Assembly (NCBI GenBank): GCA_049673305.1 | Contig: JBATXM010000222.1 | Span: 1 to 64,000 of the forward strand | Reading direction: 5' to 3' | Length of the DNA: 64,000 bases | Source: GCA-003244245 sp049673305 | Lineage (GTDB): Bacteria > Actinomycetota > Actinomycetes > Mycobacteriales > Pseudonocardiaceae | Program-made: the position numbers and the translations under genes | Notes under the pieces: generated by a model | The model's input: only the letters and a program-made list of their open reading frames with translations | Database searches by the model: none | What the model was told of the DNA's origin: nothing | Shown here: in pieces, positions 16,676-24,468 of the stretch | How positions within the stretch are numbered: the first letter of the stretch is position 1 | Layout: every line of letters begins with the position of its first letter

Positions 16676-17462
16676 GCTCACCCAGGGCCTGGACCAACTG
16701 CGAGATTCCATTACGCGAACGGCCCAAGTTGCCCCGCAGGTCGCACGGCAAGAGATCCGCCGTGAGGGACGGGCCTACTTCCGGGGCGCGGTGGTCGCTG
16801 CGGTGATCACGTCCCTGCTGGTTGGCGTCCCGATAGCGCTGATCGCCAACCAGCTTTCGGAGCACGCGAGTGCTGATCAGGCGCGCGCCGCCCAGTTCCA
16901 GGCCGAAACGCAGAACATTCAGCGGCTCGCGCAGAGCGCCCACGATCTCGGGGTCCAAGCCAACGCCGAACTCACCCGCCGTGGCTTGACACCGGTCCCG
17001 ATCCCCACTCTGGGGACAGCGCCGGATTCCCAGGTGCTCACCGCGTCGTCCGCGGCCCAGGTCGCGGCGAAGATCGCCCGTGAGTCCAGTGTGCAGCGCA
17101 CGCCCGCGCAAATCCAGGCGGACATCGCGGCAGCGCTGGCCAAGCTGCCTCCACCACCCGTGGGGCCCGCCCCCCAACAGCTCGCTGCGGCGGTGCAGGC
17201 TTACCTCGCGGCCAACGCCCAGGGATTGCGTGGACCTCAAGGTGACCCAGGAGCGCCTGGCAAGCCGGGACTTCGGGGTGAGCCTCCAGTGAGCTGGACA
17301 GTCGAGGAGTCCGACGGGTCCACCACCACCTGCGAGCGTGTCGCTGGTTTCGATCCGGCTACTCCCCGGTACCGGTGCTCCCACGGCACACCGGCATCCT
17401 CGGCCGCGACTACGCCGCCACCCCGCAGCGGCGGGGGTTTATCGCCAAGACCTGGAGGGTGA
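16653..17462 (+). CDS. Membrane protein with short collagen-like repeat
   Basis: A 269-residue protein. An N-terminal cytoplasmic helix of about 40 residues is followed by one transmembrane segment (GAVVAAVITSLLVGVPIALIA). A long Ala/Gln-rich helical stalk comes next. Around residues 190-212 there is a short run of Gly-X-Y triplets (LRGPQGDPGAPGKPGLRGEP), the collagen signature. The end holds a small domain with two cysteines (CERVAGF, RYRCSHG) and a Pro/Ser tail. The layout suggests a surface stalk carrying a small head. I cannot assign a function. Confidence 0.65.
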   Translation: MPMTGVDELTQGLDQLRDSITRTAQVAPQVARQEIRREGRAYFRGAVVAAVITSLLVGVPIALIANQLSEHASADQARAAQFQAETQNIQRLAQSAHDLGVQANAELTRRGLTPVPIPTLGTAPDSQVLTASSAAQVAAKIARESSVQRTPAQIQADIAAALAKLPPPPVGPAPQQLAAAVQAYLAANAQGLRGPQGDPGAPGKPGLRGEPPVSWTVEESDGSTTTCERVAGFDPATPRYRCSHGTPASSAATTPPPRSGGGLSPRPGG

Positions 17463-17470
17463 CGGTCCCC

Positions 17471-17508
17471 ATTGCTGGGGTCCGACTGAATTGCTGGGAT
17501 CCGACTGA
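17471..17508. repeat. 19-bp tandem direct repeat upstream of vapBC
   Basis: Two adjacent copies of attgctggg(g/a)tccgactga (17471-17489 and 17490-17508) differ at one base. They lie between the end of the collagen-like gene and the vapBC operator, within the likely vapBC promoter. Confidence 0.85.
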
Positions 17509-17512
17509 AATG

Positions 17513-17542
17513 CATACCAGGGTATGTACATACCATGGTAGG
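17513..17542. promoter_or_regulatory. Double palindromic operator of vapBC
   Basis: Two tandem palindromes, CATACCAGGGTATG (17513-17526) and CATACCATGGTAGG (17529-17542), share the form CATACC-NN-GGTAtG with centres 16 bp apart. They sit 9 nt before the antitoxin ATG. This is the layout expected for cooperative binding of a ribbon-helix-helix VapB or VapBC complex in autoregulation. Confidence 0.75.
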
Positions 17543-17550
17543 ATGAATTC

Positions 17551-17796
17551 ATGAAGGTCGACAAGATGAGCATCTCACTCGAGGCTGACCTCGGTGATGC
17601 CGTGCGTGACGCTGCGCGTCGCGCCGGCAAGGGGTTGTCGTCGTGGCTGGCCGAGGCAGCGTCCAGCAAACTTCGTGCCGAGGCTCTCGAACAGTATCTG
17701 GACGAGTGGGAACGCGAGCACGGCGCCTTTACCGCTGCGGAGCTAGCGCAGGCCGAACGGGAACTCGGACTGCGGGCGGCAGATTCGGCGTCGTGA
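17551..17796 (+). CDS. vapB: VapB-type antitoxin (ribbon-helix-helix)
   Basis: An 81-residue protein. The N-terminus (KVDKMSISLEADLGDAVRDA) looks like a ribbon-helix-helix DNA-binding strand plus helix. The acidic C-terminal half (LDEWEREHGAFTAAELAQAE) would wrap the toxin. It overlaps the toxin gene as GTGA, the usual coupled arrangement of type II modules. The palindromes just upstream suggest autorepression. Assignment to the VapB group rests on the PIN-domain partner. Confidence 0.82.
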   Translation: MKVDKMSISLEADLGDAVRDAARRAGKGLSSWLAEAASSKLRAEALEQYLDEWEREHGAFTAAELAQAERELGLRAADSAS

Positions 17797-18176
17797 GCGC
17801 ACTCGTTCTCGACGCGGGTGCGTTCGTCGCGGTGGAGCGCGATGATCGGGCGGTGATCGCTCGGCTACGGGTGGCGCAGCGGCACGGTATGGAGCTTCGC
17901 AGCAACGCGATCGTTGTAGCCCAGGTGTGGCGTGACCCCCAGGGACGTCAAGCGCGGCTGGCACGACTGCTTCGGGGAGTCAGTGTCCGCCCGGTCGATG
18001 ACGAGGCGGGGCGAGCGGCCGGGGTACTGATCGGTCAGGAGGGCACCCAGGACCCGATCGACGCCACACTGGTGCTGGTTGCCTACCCCGGCGATCGCAT
18101 CCTTACTAGCGATCCCCAGGACATTCAACGCCTAGTCAGCGCGGCAGGCAGGTCCGTGCTGGTGATTCGCTGCTGA
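17793..18176 (+). CDS. vapC: VapC-type PIN-domain toxin
   Basis: A 127-residue PIN-domain protein. The conserved acidic residues appear as Asp7 (ALVLDAGAF), Asp90 (DPIDATLVLVA) and Asp107 (ILTSDPQDI). The usual central glutamate seems to be replaced: VVAQVWRD has Gln near position 44, so activity may be altered. PIN toxins are Mg2+-dependent ribonucleases that cleave tRNA or rRNA. The start GTG 17793 overlaps the antitoxin stop. Confidence 0.82.
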   Translation: MSALVLDAGAFVAVERDDRAVIARLRVAQRHGMELRSNAIVVAQVWRDPQGRQARLARLLRGVSVRPVDDEAGRAAGVLIGQEGTQDPIDATLVLVAYPGDRILTSDPQDIQRLVSAAGRSVLVIRC

Positions 18177-18229
18177 AGGACCTGACGTCATCATGGCCAC
18201 CGGGCGTCAACGCCAGCCACGTCGTGCTC

Positions 18230-18394
18230 CTACCTCCGCTGGCCGAACCTGCGAGCCACCGAGAATCCGATCAACCCCCCGATGACGACGAGAATGATGA
18301 TCAGGACGAGGATGGTCTTCCCGATACCCGCGAGGAAACCCCGGGCCTCGAGCTCGGCGGCGAGGATGCCGGCTTGAGCCATGATGAGATGCAT
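18230..18394 (-). CDS. Small single-pass membrane protein
   Basis: A 54-codon reading frame on the minus strand. From the inner ATG it reads MAQAGILAAELEARGFLAG, then a strongly hydrophobic segment (TILVLIIILVVIGGLIGF) and a basic tail ending FGQRR. One membrane helix with a positive-inside C-terminus is predicted. GGAAG precedes ATG 18394; ATG 18382 is the alternative. Short proteins of this kind are common and poorly named in actinobacteria. It faces the MBOAT gene divergently. Confidence 0.6.
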   Translation of the reverse strand: MHLIMAQAGILAAELEARGFLAGIGKTILVLIIILVVIGGLIGFSVARRFGQRR

Positions 18395-18500
18395 AGCTTC
18401 CGATCATAGGCCCTAGCACGCCGCCGCGCTGTCGCAGGGCTTGGCTGGCCCGCCCGGGCCGCTGGGGCTCGGTGGTCCGTCGCTAGGCTGCGCCGCTGCC

Positions 18501-19967
18501 ATGTCCTTCGCCAGCCCACTGTTCCTGTGGTATTTCCTGCCGGCCGTTCTCACGGCCGTGCTGGTCGCGCCCCGCAGTTGGCGCAACGGCATTGTGGCGG
18601 CTGCCAGCCTGGTCTTCTACGCGGTGGGTGCGGGCCCGGCGACGCTGTTGCTGCTGGCCTGCATGGTTGTCAACTATGTGGGGGGTCCGGCGGTGGCACC
18701 CCAGGCGGTGCAACCCGAGGCCGGGGAGCCCGACGGCGGGGAGCCCGAACCGAAGCGGCGGCGCCGGATCCTGATCTGCGTTATCGTCTTCGACGTCGCG
18801 GTGCTCGTCATCTGGAAGTACGCTGGTTTCGCCAGCGTGCAGGCCGCCAGGCTGGCGTCGCTCACTGGATTTGATCTGCCCACCGTCTCGCTTGCTTTGC
18901 CGATCGGAATCTCCTTCTACACGTTTCACCACGTCTCCTACGTTGTGGACATTTATCGGGGTGAGCGCCAGGCACTGCGCAAGAAGACCCCATTCGTCGC
19001 CTACATCGCGATGTTCCCCCAGCTGGTCGCGGGACCAATCGTGCGCTACCGTGAGATTGCGGATCAACTCACCCAGCCCCGCAACCACCGGTTGGATGAC
19101 ATCGCCGCCGGATTCCCGCGCTTCGCCCTCGGCCTGACCAAGAAGGTAGTGATCGCGGACGCACTCGCGCCCATGGTGGACGCCTGCTTCGCCACCCCAG
19201 CCGACCAGATGACCACCGCGAACGCCTGGCTCGGGGCGATTGGATACACGTTGCAGCTGTACTTCGACTTTTCTGGTTATTCAGACATGGCCATCGGGCT
19301 GGGGAGGATGCTCGGGTTCACGTTGCCGGAGAACTTCGCGCGCCCGTACTCGTCGGCGAGCATCACTGAGTTCTGGCGGCGGTGGCACATGTCGCTGTCC
19401 CGATGGTTCCGCGACTATGTGTATATCCCGCTCGGCGGCAACCGGCACGGTGTCGCGCGCACCTACCGCAACCTGTGGATTGTGTTCGCGCTGGTCGGGC
19501 TGTGGCACGGGGCGAACTGGACCTTCCTGGTCTGGGGGCTCTACCACGGCACGGCGTTGGTCATCGAGCGGCTGGTGATCGAGCGCCGCCGCGGCTGGGC
19601 GGTCGCGGCGGCTGGGCCGGCACGCCGGGCGTTGACCTTGCTGATCGTGGTGTTCGGCTGGGTGTTGTTCCGATCACCGGACCTGAGCACCGCGCTGGTC
19701 TTCCTGCGGCACATGGTGATTCCCGATCTCGCCGGGTTGACCGACGTGGTGGACGCCTCGCTGACCCACCAGCGACTGGTGATCCTGCTGCTGGCCGCCG
19801 CCGTCTTCGTGCTCCCGGCCCAACCGATCACCGACCGTTGCCTCGAATCTGTGCGGTCGCGGCCCGCCATCGCGCTAAGGGCCGGCGTGCGGACCGCCGG
19901 CCTGCTCTACGCCGCGCTCCTGGTCACCACCGGCACCTTCAGCCCGTTTCTCTACTACCGGTTCTGA
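18501..19967 (+). CDS. MBOAT-family O-acyltransferase (AlgI-like)
   Basis: A 488-residue polytopic membrane protein of the AlgI/DltB branch of MBOAT acyltransferases. Landmarks are ALPIGISFYTFHHVSYVVD, MFPQLVAGPIVRY, LYFDFSGYSDMAIGLGRML, FWRRWHMSLSRWFRDYVYIP and the catalytic-histidine motif GLWHGANWTFLVWG. Such enzymes pass acyl groups across the membrane to extracellular polymers. An SGNH/AlgX-like transferase partner would be expected nearby, but none is present in the flanking genes, so the acceptor is unknown. The start is ATG 18501. A Pro/Glu/Arg-rich cytoplasmic loop lies at about residues 70-85. Confidence 0.9.
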   Translation: MSFASPLFLWYFLPAVLTAVLVAPRSWRNGIVAAASLVFYAVGAGPATLLLLACMVVNYVGGPAVAPQAVQPEAGEPDGGEPEPKRRRRILICVIVFDVAVLVIWKYAGFASVQAARLASLTGFDLPTVSLALPIGISFYTFHHVSYVVDIYRGERQALRKKTPFVAYIAMFPQLVAGPIVRYREIADQLTQPRNHRLDDIAAGFPRFALGLTKKVVIADALAPMVDACFATPADQMTTANAWLGAIGYTLQLYFDFSGYSDMAIGLGRMLGFTLPENFARPYSSASITEFWRRWHMSLSRWFRDYVYIPLGGNRHGVARTYRNLWIVFALVGLWHGANWTFLVWGLYHGTALVIERLVIERRRGWAVAAAGPARRALTLLIVVFGWVLFRSPDLSTALVFLRHMVIPDLAGLTDVVDASLTHQRLVILLLAAAVFVLPAQPITDRCLESVRSRPAIALRAGVRTAGLLYAALLVTTGTFSPFLYYRF

Positions 19968-20022
19968 CAGCTGATCAGGGCCTGGTAGGGTTGAACCTCG
20001 GTGCCGCCCGGACGCAGGCGGC

Positions 20023-20056
20023 TGACCTGCGTGGACAGCGCTCGGTGGTTGTCAGC
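20023..20056. repeat. 34-bp dispersed repeat, copy 1
   Basis: This segment begins TGACCTGCGTGGACAGCGCT and ends GTTGTCAGC. It matches 20802-20835 with 4 mismatches in 34. Its ends are also inversely related (GCTGAC...GTCAGC), giving weak dyad symmetry. Together with copy 2 it brackets about 750 bp containing a 94-residue orphan gene. Confidence 0.75.
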
Positions 20057-20114
20057 CTTCGGTACCTTTCGCCGACGTCTCACCGCATGGCGACGGCATG
20101 ATCTCGGCGTGTAA

Positions 20115-20147
20115 TCTTGCCTCGCACGGTGCCCGAGCGGGGCAAGA
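20115..20147. terminator. Hairpin downstream of the MBOAT gene
   Basis: TCTTGCCTCG (20115-20124) pairs with CGGGGCAAGA (20138-20147) through 10 bp with one G-U, around a 13-nt loop. It lies about 150 nt after the MBOAT stop and has no U-tract, so it is a plausible but unproven transcription terminator. Confidence 0.45.
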
Positions 20148-20220
20148 CTGGTGAAGATGTGATCGTCGGCGCGCGCGGTGAGTAGCCGACGGCACATTTA
20201 GATCTGGAGGGTGGCGGCTG

Positions 20221-20505
20221 GTGAGAGGTAAAAAGATTGACAGGGTTGCTGTTCTGCGGGACCTGCAGGTGATCGAGGATGACGATTATGACGGCTTTGT
20301 GTCTTTAGTGCAAGCGGCTCGTAACAGGAACCTCGTATTTAATCCGGACTTACCCGTTTGGTCTCTGGCTCAACGCCTAGGCATCATCGTGGACTGTAAT
20401 CGTGGCGGTGTCCCGGAATTCGATGAAGCGATGCGGGATTTCGTGCGGGACGTGAATAACGTGGGCGGCTCAGATAAGCACCCCTTCGTACATGGTAGGC
20501 ACTAA
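20221..20505 (+). CDS. Hypothetical protein
   Basis: A 94-residue soluble protein, GTG start, preceded by GGAGGGTGGCGGCTG. It begins VRGKKIDRVAVLRDLQVIED, is rich in Asp, Asn and Arg, and has a central LPVWSLAQRLGIIVDCNRGG that could form a helix-turn-helix-like element. Codon use is less GC-rich than the neighbouring MBOAT gene, suggesting recent arrival. It lies alone between two copies of a 34-bp repeat. I do not recognise the family. Confidence 0.5.
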   Translation: MRGKKIDRVAVLRDLQVIEDDDYDGFVSLVQAARNRNLVFNPDLPVWSLAQRLGIIVDCNRGGVPEFDEAMRDFVRDVNNVGGSDKHPFVHGRH

Positions 20506-20932
20506 CCCGGAGATCCCACGCACCTAACTAATGGCACGCGGGCGTGTTGGGCCCGCCGCAGGGCGGCTGGTTCGCGTCCTGAGGCATCGTGGCCAGGGTA
20601 TTCGTCAGCCAATCCCAGCGAGGACTGTCAGTGTGCCGGTCACCTGCACCAGTAGCTAGTGGGCAAGAGCCCAGCCCCACTGGAGGTGGAGCGGTCCCGG
20701 TTGCCGTGGTGGACGCTACTTCTCCGCAAGCTCCTGCTCGCTCTGTTGCCGATCACCTTGGTGGACGTCGTGACGACGGCGGTGGTCGGCCGCAACCCCG
20801 TTGACCTGAGCGGACAGCGCTCAGTGTTTGTCAGCGATAGCCACGCCTCCAGCGCGTACGATTCGAGTAGAGATGACACTGGAGATGGAATTTCTCGAGG
20901 GGCGTTGATCGAGGCCACGTTGGGGCCACGCC
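20506..20932. other. Decayed intergenic segment with a possible TIR-gene 5' remnant
   Basis: No intact gene is supported here. At 20589 the sequence gtggccagggtattcgtcag closely matches the first bases of the broken TIR gene at 25753 (gtggccgaggtattcgtcag), and the frame then degenerates. A 107-codon frame from 20659 contains a hydrophobic run (LLLRKLLLALLPITLVDVV), but it crosses repeat copy 2 and runs into the FAD pseudogene. I therefore do not call it a gene. Confidence 0.35.
20802..20835. repeat. 34-bp dispersed repeat, copy 2
   Basis: This direct repeat of 20023-20056 begins TGACCTGAGCGGACAGCGCT and ends TTTGTCAGC, with four substitutions. The two copies may be ends of a small mobile or recombining unit around the 94-residue gene. 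Confidence 0.75.
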
Positions 20933-21463
20933 GTGGTGGTCGGCGGTGCCCATGCCGGCTTGCTCGCCGCGCACACCACTGAACGCCAGCGTGATCTCCC
21001 TCTCCACCTGGCGCTGCCCGTGAACCCGGTCCCCGCGAATATCTCCCCGCCGGTACCCCATGTGACGCCGGTCTACCACTTCGACCAGATGGCCAATCGC
21101 TGGATCTGTTACCATCGGCTGCGCCGCTGGCCGCAGCGTCTGATCGCGGTAGGCGACGCGGTCTGCGTCTTCAACCCGGTTTACGGTCAAGGCCTGACAG
21201 TCGCAGCCCAGGAGGCGCAGCTGCTCGGCGAAATCCTGGATGGCGCCCGCACGCTGACCAGTCTGGCCCAGCACTTCCAACGCCGGTTGGGCGGCCTGAT
21301 CCGGTTGCCCCGGGCAATGGCCATCAGCAGCGATCTCTCCTGGGAGCCGGTGCCACCCAGCCGCTCGGCCCGCAATCCCACCACGCTGGCCGCACCCCGC
21401 ATGATCGCCAAAGTCCTCCACCAGTCCTCCGTCGCCCGCGCACCTCATGAGGGTGCTTCCTAG
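20933..21463 (+). pseudogene. Internally deleted FAD-dependent monooxygenase
   Basis: The reading frame begins with a flavin-binding N-terminus (VVVGGAHAGLLAA). Within about 20 residues it jumps to sequence typical of the C-terminal half: YHFDQMANRWICYHRLRRW and then RLIAVGDAVCVFNPVYGQGL, the second FAD motif of this monooxygenase family. About 250 residues of the middle are missing, including most of the first Rossmann domain and the substrate domain. The 176-residue product could not fold as the parent enzyme. Its TAG stop sits inside a repeat shared with the two next genes. Confidence 0.75.
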
Positions 21464-21477
21464 CCCGAGTTTCCAAA
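21459..21477. repeat. 19-bp repeat (CCTAGCCCGAGTTTCCAAA), copy 1
   Basis: This is a perfect inverted match of 21774-21792. It contains the TAG stop of the FAD pseudogene, so that frame ends in the repeat. Between the two copies (21478-21773) no intact gene is visible. Confidence 0.85.
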
Positions 21478-21773
21478 CACTGCGGCGCTGGGCAGCCCGG
21501 GCGCGAGCCCCCTGAGCTTCGACGCCGGCCAGAACTCCGAGCCCCACGTCACCCGGCTGGCCACGCTGGGCCTGCGTTTCGTCGGGTCGGTGCCCCGTGA
21601 CCATCCCGGCCCGCTCGCCCGCCCCGCCCCGGATCGCCACCTCGTCCCCGCCCACGCCGCGGAGAACCTGCTGAGCCTCGACCGGTCTACCCCCAACGCT
21701 GACGTGGATAATACGCCAAAAAGAAGATCGAAAACTGCTGGACCTGCGGAAACCAGGGCGGAGCCGCAAGATC

Positions 21774-21792
21774 TTTGGAAACTCGGGCTAGG
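21774..21792. repeat. 19-bp repeat, copy 2 (inverted)
   Basis: TTTGGAAACTCGGGCTAGG here is the exact reverse complement of 21459-21477. On the minus strand it holds the TAG stop of the ferritin-VIT1 gene. Confidence 0.85.
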
Positions 21793-22912
21793 ACAGGGCA
21801 CTGCCGATGAGGTGGCCGACGCCGAAGGTGACAGCGGCAGCGAGGCTGCCGGCGAGAACCTGGCGAAAGCCGGAGCGCAGCGCCGAGCGGCCGTTGAGGA
21901 TTCCGAGACCGGCGCCCACGGCGGACAGTGCGAGCACCGCGAGCCCGATCGCGACGAGCAGAGTCGTCGAGCCACCGCCGAACAGGTAGGGCAGCACGAC
22001 GACGAACGCGCCGAGCGCGAAGGCGAGCAGGCTGGACAGGGCGGCTGACCAGGGTGAGCCGAGCTGGTCGGGGTCCAGGCCGAGCTCTTCGCGGGCGAGG
22101 GTGTCCAACGCGACCTCTGGGTTGGCCATGATGCGGTCAGCGAGTCGTTCGGCGTCGGCCCGGTCCAGGCCTTTGGCGCGGTAGAGCAGCACCAGCTCGG
22201 CGCGCTCTTCTTCCGGCTTCTCCGCCAGTTCCGTGGCCTCCAGCGAGAGCTCGCGCTGGTACATCTCGCGTTGGCCCGACATCGACACGTACTCGCCGGC
22301 CGCCATGGAGAAGGCACCGGCGAGTAGGCCGGCGACGCCGGCGAGCAGGATTGTGGTGCGGGCGGCTCCCGAGCCGGCGAAACCCATCACCAGCGCGGTG
22401 TTGGACACCAACCCGTCGCTGATGCCGAAGACAGCAGCCCGCAGGCTGCCCGAGCGGTCACTGCGGTGCCAGCTTTCCCGGCGCGCGATCTGCTGGCGTG
22501 GACTGGGTCGTGCGCCGTCGATGAGCTTGCCGATAGTGCGGGCGTGGCCCCGTTCATCGGCAGCCATACCGGGCGCGGCGTCGGGCTCCGCGTCGTACAT
22601 TCCCGCGTCGGCGCGTTCACCGCGTTCGATCAGGGGCAGCACCGCGCCGGTGGACAGCCGCCGGGCAGCAGCGCCGAGCAGCCTGGTTCGCACACTGGGC
22701 CGGCTGGGAGGTGGGACCTCGACGCCGGCCGCGCGCATCTTCTGCTCCCAATGGGCGGCGTGGCGGCGTTCGATGCCCGCCAGTTCTTCGAAGATCTCGC
22801 GTCGCTCACCGGTCTCGGCTTCGGCGAGCCGGGAGTACAACTGCGCGGCGTCGCGCTCGCTGTTGAGCAACGCACCCCAACGCTTCACCCGGCTACGCTC
22901 AATCTGGCTCAT
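21788..22912 (-). CDS. Ferritin-like/VIT1 (CCC1) family Fe/Mn membrane transporter
   Basis: A 374-residue fusion. Residues 1-130 form a rubrerythrin/ferritin-like helical domain with repeated Glu and E-x-x-H pairs (LNSERDAAQLYSRLAEAE, ELAGIERRHAAHWEQK, DERGHARTIGKL). Residues about 150-374 are a VIT1/CCC1 transporter: SLRAAVFGISDGLVSNTALV, the GEYVSMSGQREMYQRE cytoplasmic metal-binding helix, and further membrane helices. VIT1 proteins move Fe2+ or Mn2+ out of the cytosol, and the fused ferritin domain is thought to sense or oxidise iron. The ATG at 22912 has GGAGG 4 nt upstream; the frame is open to 22975. Confidence 0.9.
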   Translation of the reverse strand: MSQIERSRVKRWGALLNSERDAAQLYSRLAEAETGERREIFEELAGIERRHAAHWEQKMRAAGVEVPPPSRPSVRTRLLGAAARRLSTGAVLPLIERGERADAGMYDAEPDAAPGMAADERGHARTIGKLIDGARPSPRQQIARRESWHRSDRSGSLRAAVFGISDGLVSNTALVMGFAGSGAARTTILLAGVAGLLAGAFSMAAGEYVSMSGQREMYQRELSLEATELAEKPEEERAELVLLYRAKGLDRADAERLADRIMANPEVALDTLAREELGLDPDQLGSPWSAALSSLLAFALGAFVVVLPYLFGGGSTTLLVAIGLAVLALSAVGAGLGILNGRSALRSGFRQVLAGSLAAAVTFGVGHLIGSALS

Positions 22913-23365
22913 CCCGCCTCCTGCAGCAGTGACTCCTGTCAGGGTTAACGTGCGAGGGCGGCGCTGCCATCCCACTATCGGTCCTCAGCCAAACCTTTGG
23001 GCTGATAGGCCAGCGCATATAGCAGGCGAAGCGGGTTGCCGGGATCAACGGGTAGCTGTGGTGTGTCAGGAGGCTCGTCTCATGTCACCAAGATCGCAGG
23101 TCCACGCGTGTGGACGCGGCAGCGGGGGTTCCGACGGCAGGGGTCCCGGATGACGCGCACCGTGACCCACGAGCCGGCGTTGCGCCGGCGGCCACCGGAG
23201 CGCTGCTGATTCCTTACGCGTCAGCTGGCTCGGCCCGGGCGACCCTGCTCTACTGAGGCGGCCCGCCGACCGGACACGCCGGACAAGCCCCCGCTCAGAG
23301 CCACCAGTGCGAGAATTCCAACATCATGATCAAGCTCACGAAGCCATGATCAGTGAAAACTCGGG
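22913..23365. other. Non-coding stretch
   Basis: About 450 nt with no supported gene on either strand. It holds two ATGATCA elements close together (about 23324-23352, around aagctcacgaagcc) next to the third repeat copy at 23356. This looks like mobile-element debris. Confidence 0.5.
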
Positions 23366-23370
23366 CTAGG
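23356..23370. repeat. 15-bp copy 3 of the TAGCCCGAGTTT repeat
   Basis: AAAACTCGGGCTAGG matches the inner 14 bp of 21774-21792 in the same orientation. On the minus strand it contains the TAG stop of the DUF347 gene. Confidence 0.8.
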
Positions 23371-24238
23371 CCGGGTTCGCTGTGATGATCTGCCCGTTGG
23401 GCCGCTGCGGTTGTCCAGTAAGCCGGGACACCGGGAACGGGAGCAGCTCCAGCGGGTGGCGGCGGACATGGATGGTCTGGTAGATGATCAAACCGATCAG
23501 CAGGGCCAGCAGCGCTGCCGAACCTCCCACTGTGCCCCAGCCCAGGCCGCCCTCGTCCACCGGTTTGGTCAACGAGTCGCCCCCGGCCGCTCCCAACGGA
23601 CGGGTCAGGATGAACGCCAGCCAGAACAACACCATGCCGTTGATGGTGGTCAGGTAGTGCGCAGCCACGATCACCAGCATGATCCCGGCGATGATGAAAA
23701 AGGCGTTGCGGAACCCCAGACCGGTGTCATCGGAGAGCCAGTCACCGCTGGAGGTACCCAGAGTGTTCGAAACCAAGATCGAGATCCAATACAGGATCTC
23801 CCCCTTGCGGGCGGCAATATTCTCCACGTCGTAGGTCTGCCCCGTGCGCCACCACACCAGAAAGACGATCGCCAGGATACCGGTGAGGATGACTGCGCCC
23901 CACGCGTAACCGATCCCCTGTTGGGCGCTGCCGTGACCGAACCCGCGGTTCGAGAAGTCCGAGATCTCGGTACCGACCATGCTGGTGCCTAGGACCACCG
24001 CCCAGAACAGGGCCGAATGAAACCGCTTGGCTGTGACCTGGGCCACCACGATGACCAGAAAAAACGCGAGGAAGATCAACGCTGTGGCGACGTAACCAAT
24101 CTTGAGGGTGATTCCCACCAAGTCTCCGGCGGTTTCCCCCAGCGTAACGGCGACGATCTTCACAATCCAGAACAGCAGCGTGACGTGCGGGAGTTTGCGC
24201 ATCACATACTTGACCTGCGTCAATGACGGCGCGGACAT
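23366..24238 (-). CDS. DUF347/COG4705-type membrane protein
   Basis: A 290-residue protein with about eight membrane helices. It contains the repeated DUF347 units: PHVTLLFWIVKIVAVTLGET, ILYWISILVSNTLGTSSGDW and FWLAFILTRPLGAAGGDS. The shared pattern T-LG-ts-GD suggests internal duplication with polar residues inside the membrane. The family is uncharacterised, with transport or metal homeostasis suspected. It lies beside the iron/manganese transporter, which is compatible with a metal role, but this is only inference. The stop lies in the 15-bp repeat. Confidence 0.85.
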   Translation of the reverse strand: MSAPSLTQVKYVMRKLPHVTLLFWIVKIVAVTLGETAGDLVGITLKIGYVATALIFLAFFLVIVVAQVTAKRFHSALFWAVVLGTSMVGTEISDFSNRGFGHGSAQQGIGYAWGAVILTGILAIVFLVWWRTGQTYDVENIAARKGEILYWISILVSNTLGTSSGDWLSDDTGLGFRNAFFIIAGIMLVIVAAHYLTTINGMVLFWLAFILTRPLGAAGGDSLTKPVDEGGLGWGTVGGSAALLALLIGLIIYQTIHVRRHPLELLPFPVSRLTGQPQRPNGQIITANPA

Positions 24239-24418
24239 CTACATTGCCCCTTCTGATCGCCCCGGCGCGCCTCGTCGGCGAGCCCCCGACCCGACCCCTC
24301 AGCTTCGACGCATCACCGCGACGACACCGCGCAGCCGCACTCAGCTGGGAACAGGGCCTCCGCCGTGCCGCCCTACCCCGACGGCCGCCCCGGTGACTCG
24401 TGGCCCAAGGCGGCGGCC

Positions 24419-24468
24419 GATGGAGGGATTGAGTCTCACCAATGATGGAGGGATTGAGTGTCACCAAT
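24419..24468. repeat. 25-bp tandem duplication at the 3' end of a DUF6131 gene
   Basis: gatggagggattgagt-tcaccaat, with one variable base, is repeated at 24419-24443 and 24444-24468. The second copy contains the stop codon of the minus-strand DUF6131 gene, so its last codons have been copied into the downstream spacer. Confidence 0.85.

Noticed and set aside
20659..20982. A 107-codon frame with a hydrophobic run
   Set aside because: It spans a dispersed repeat and runs into the FAD pseudogene in a different frame, so a genuine gene is unlikely.
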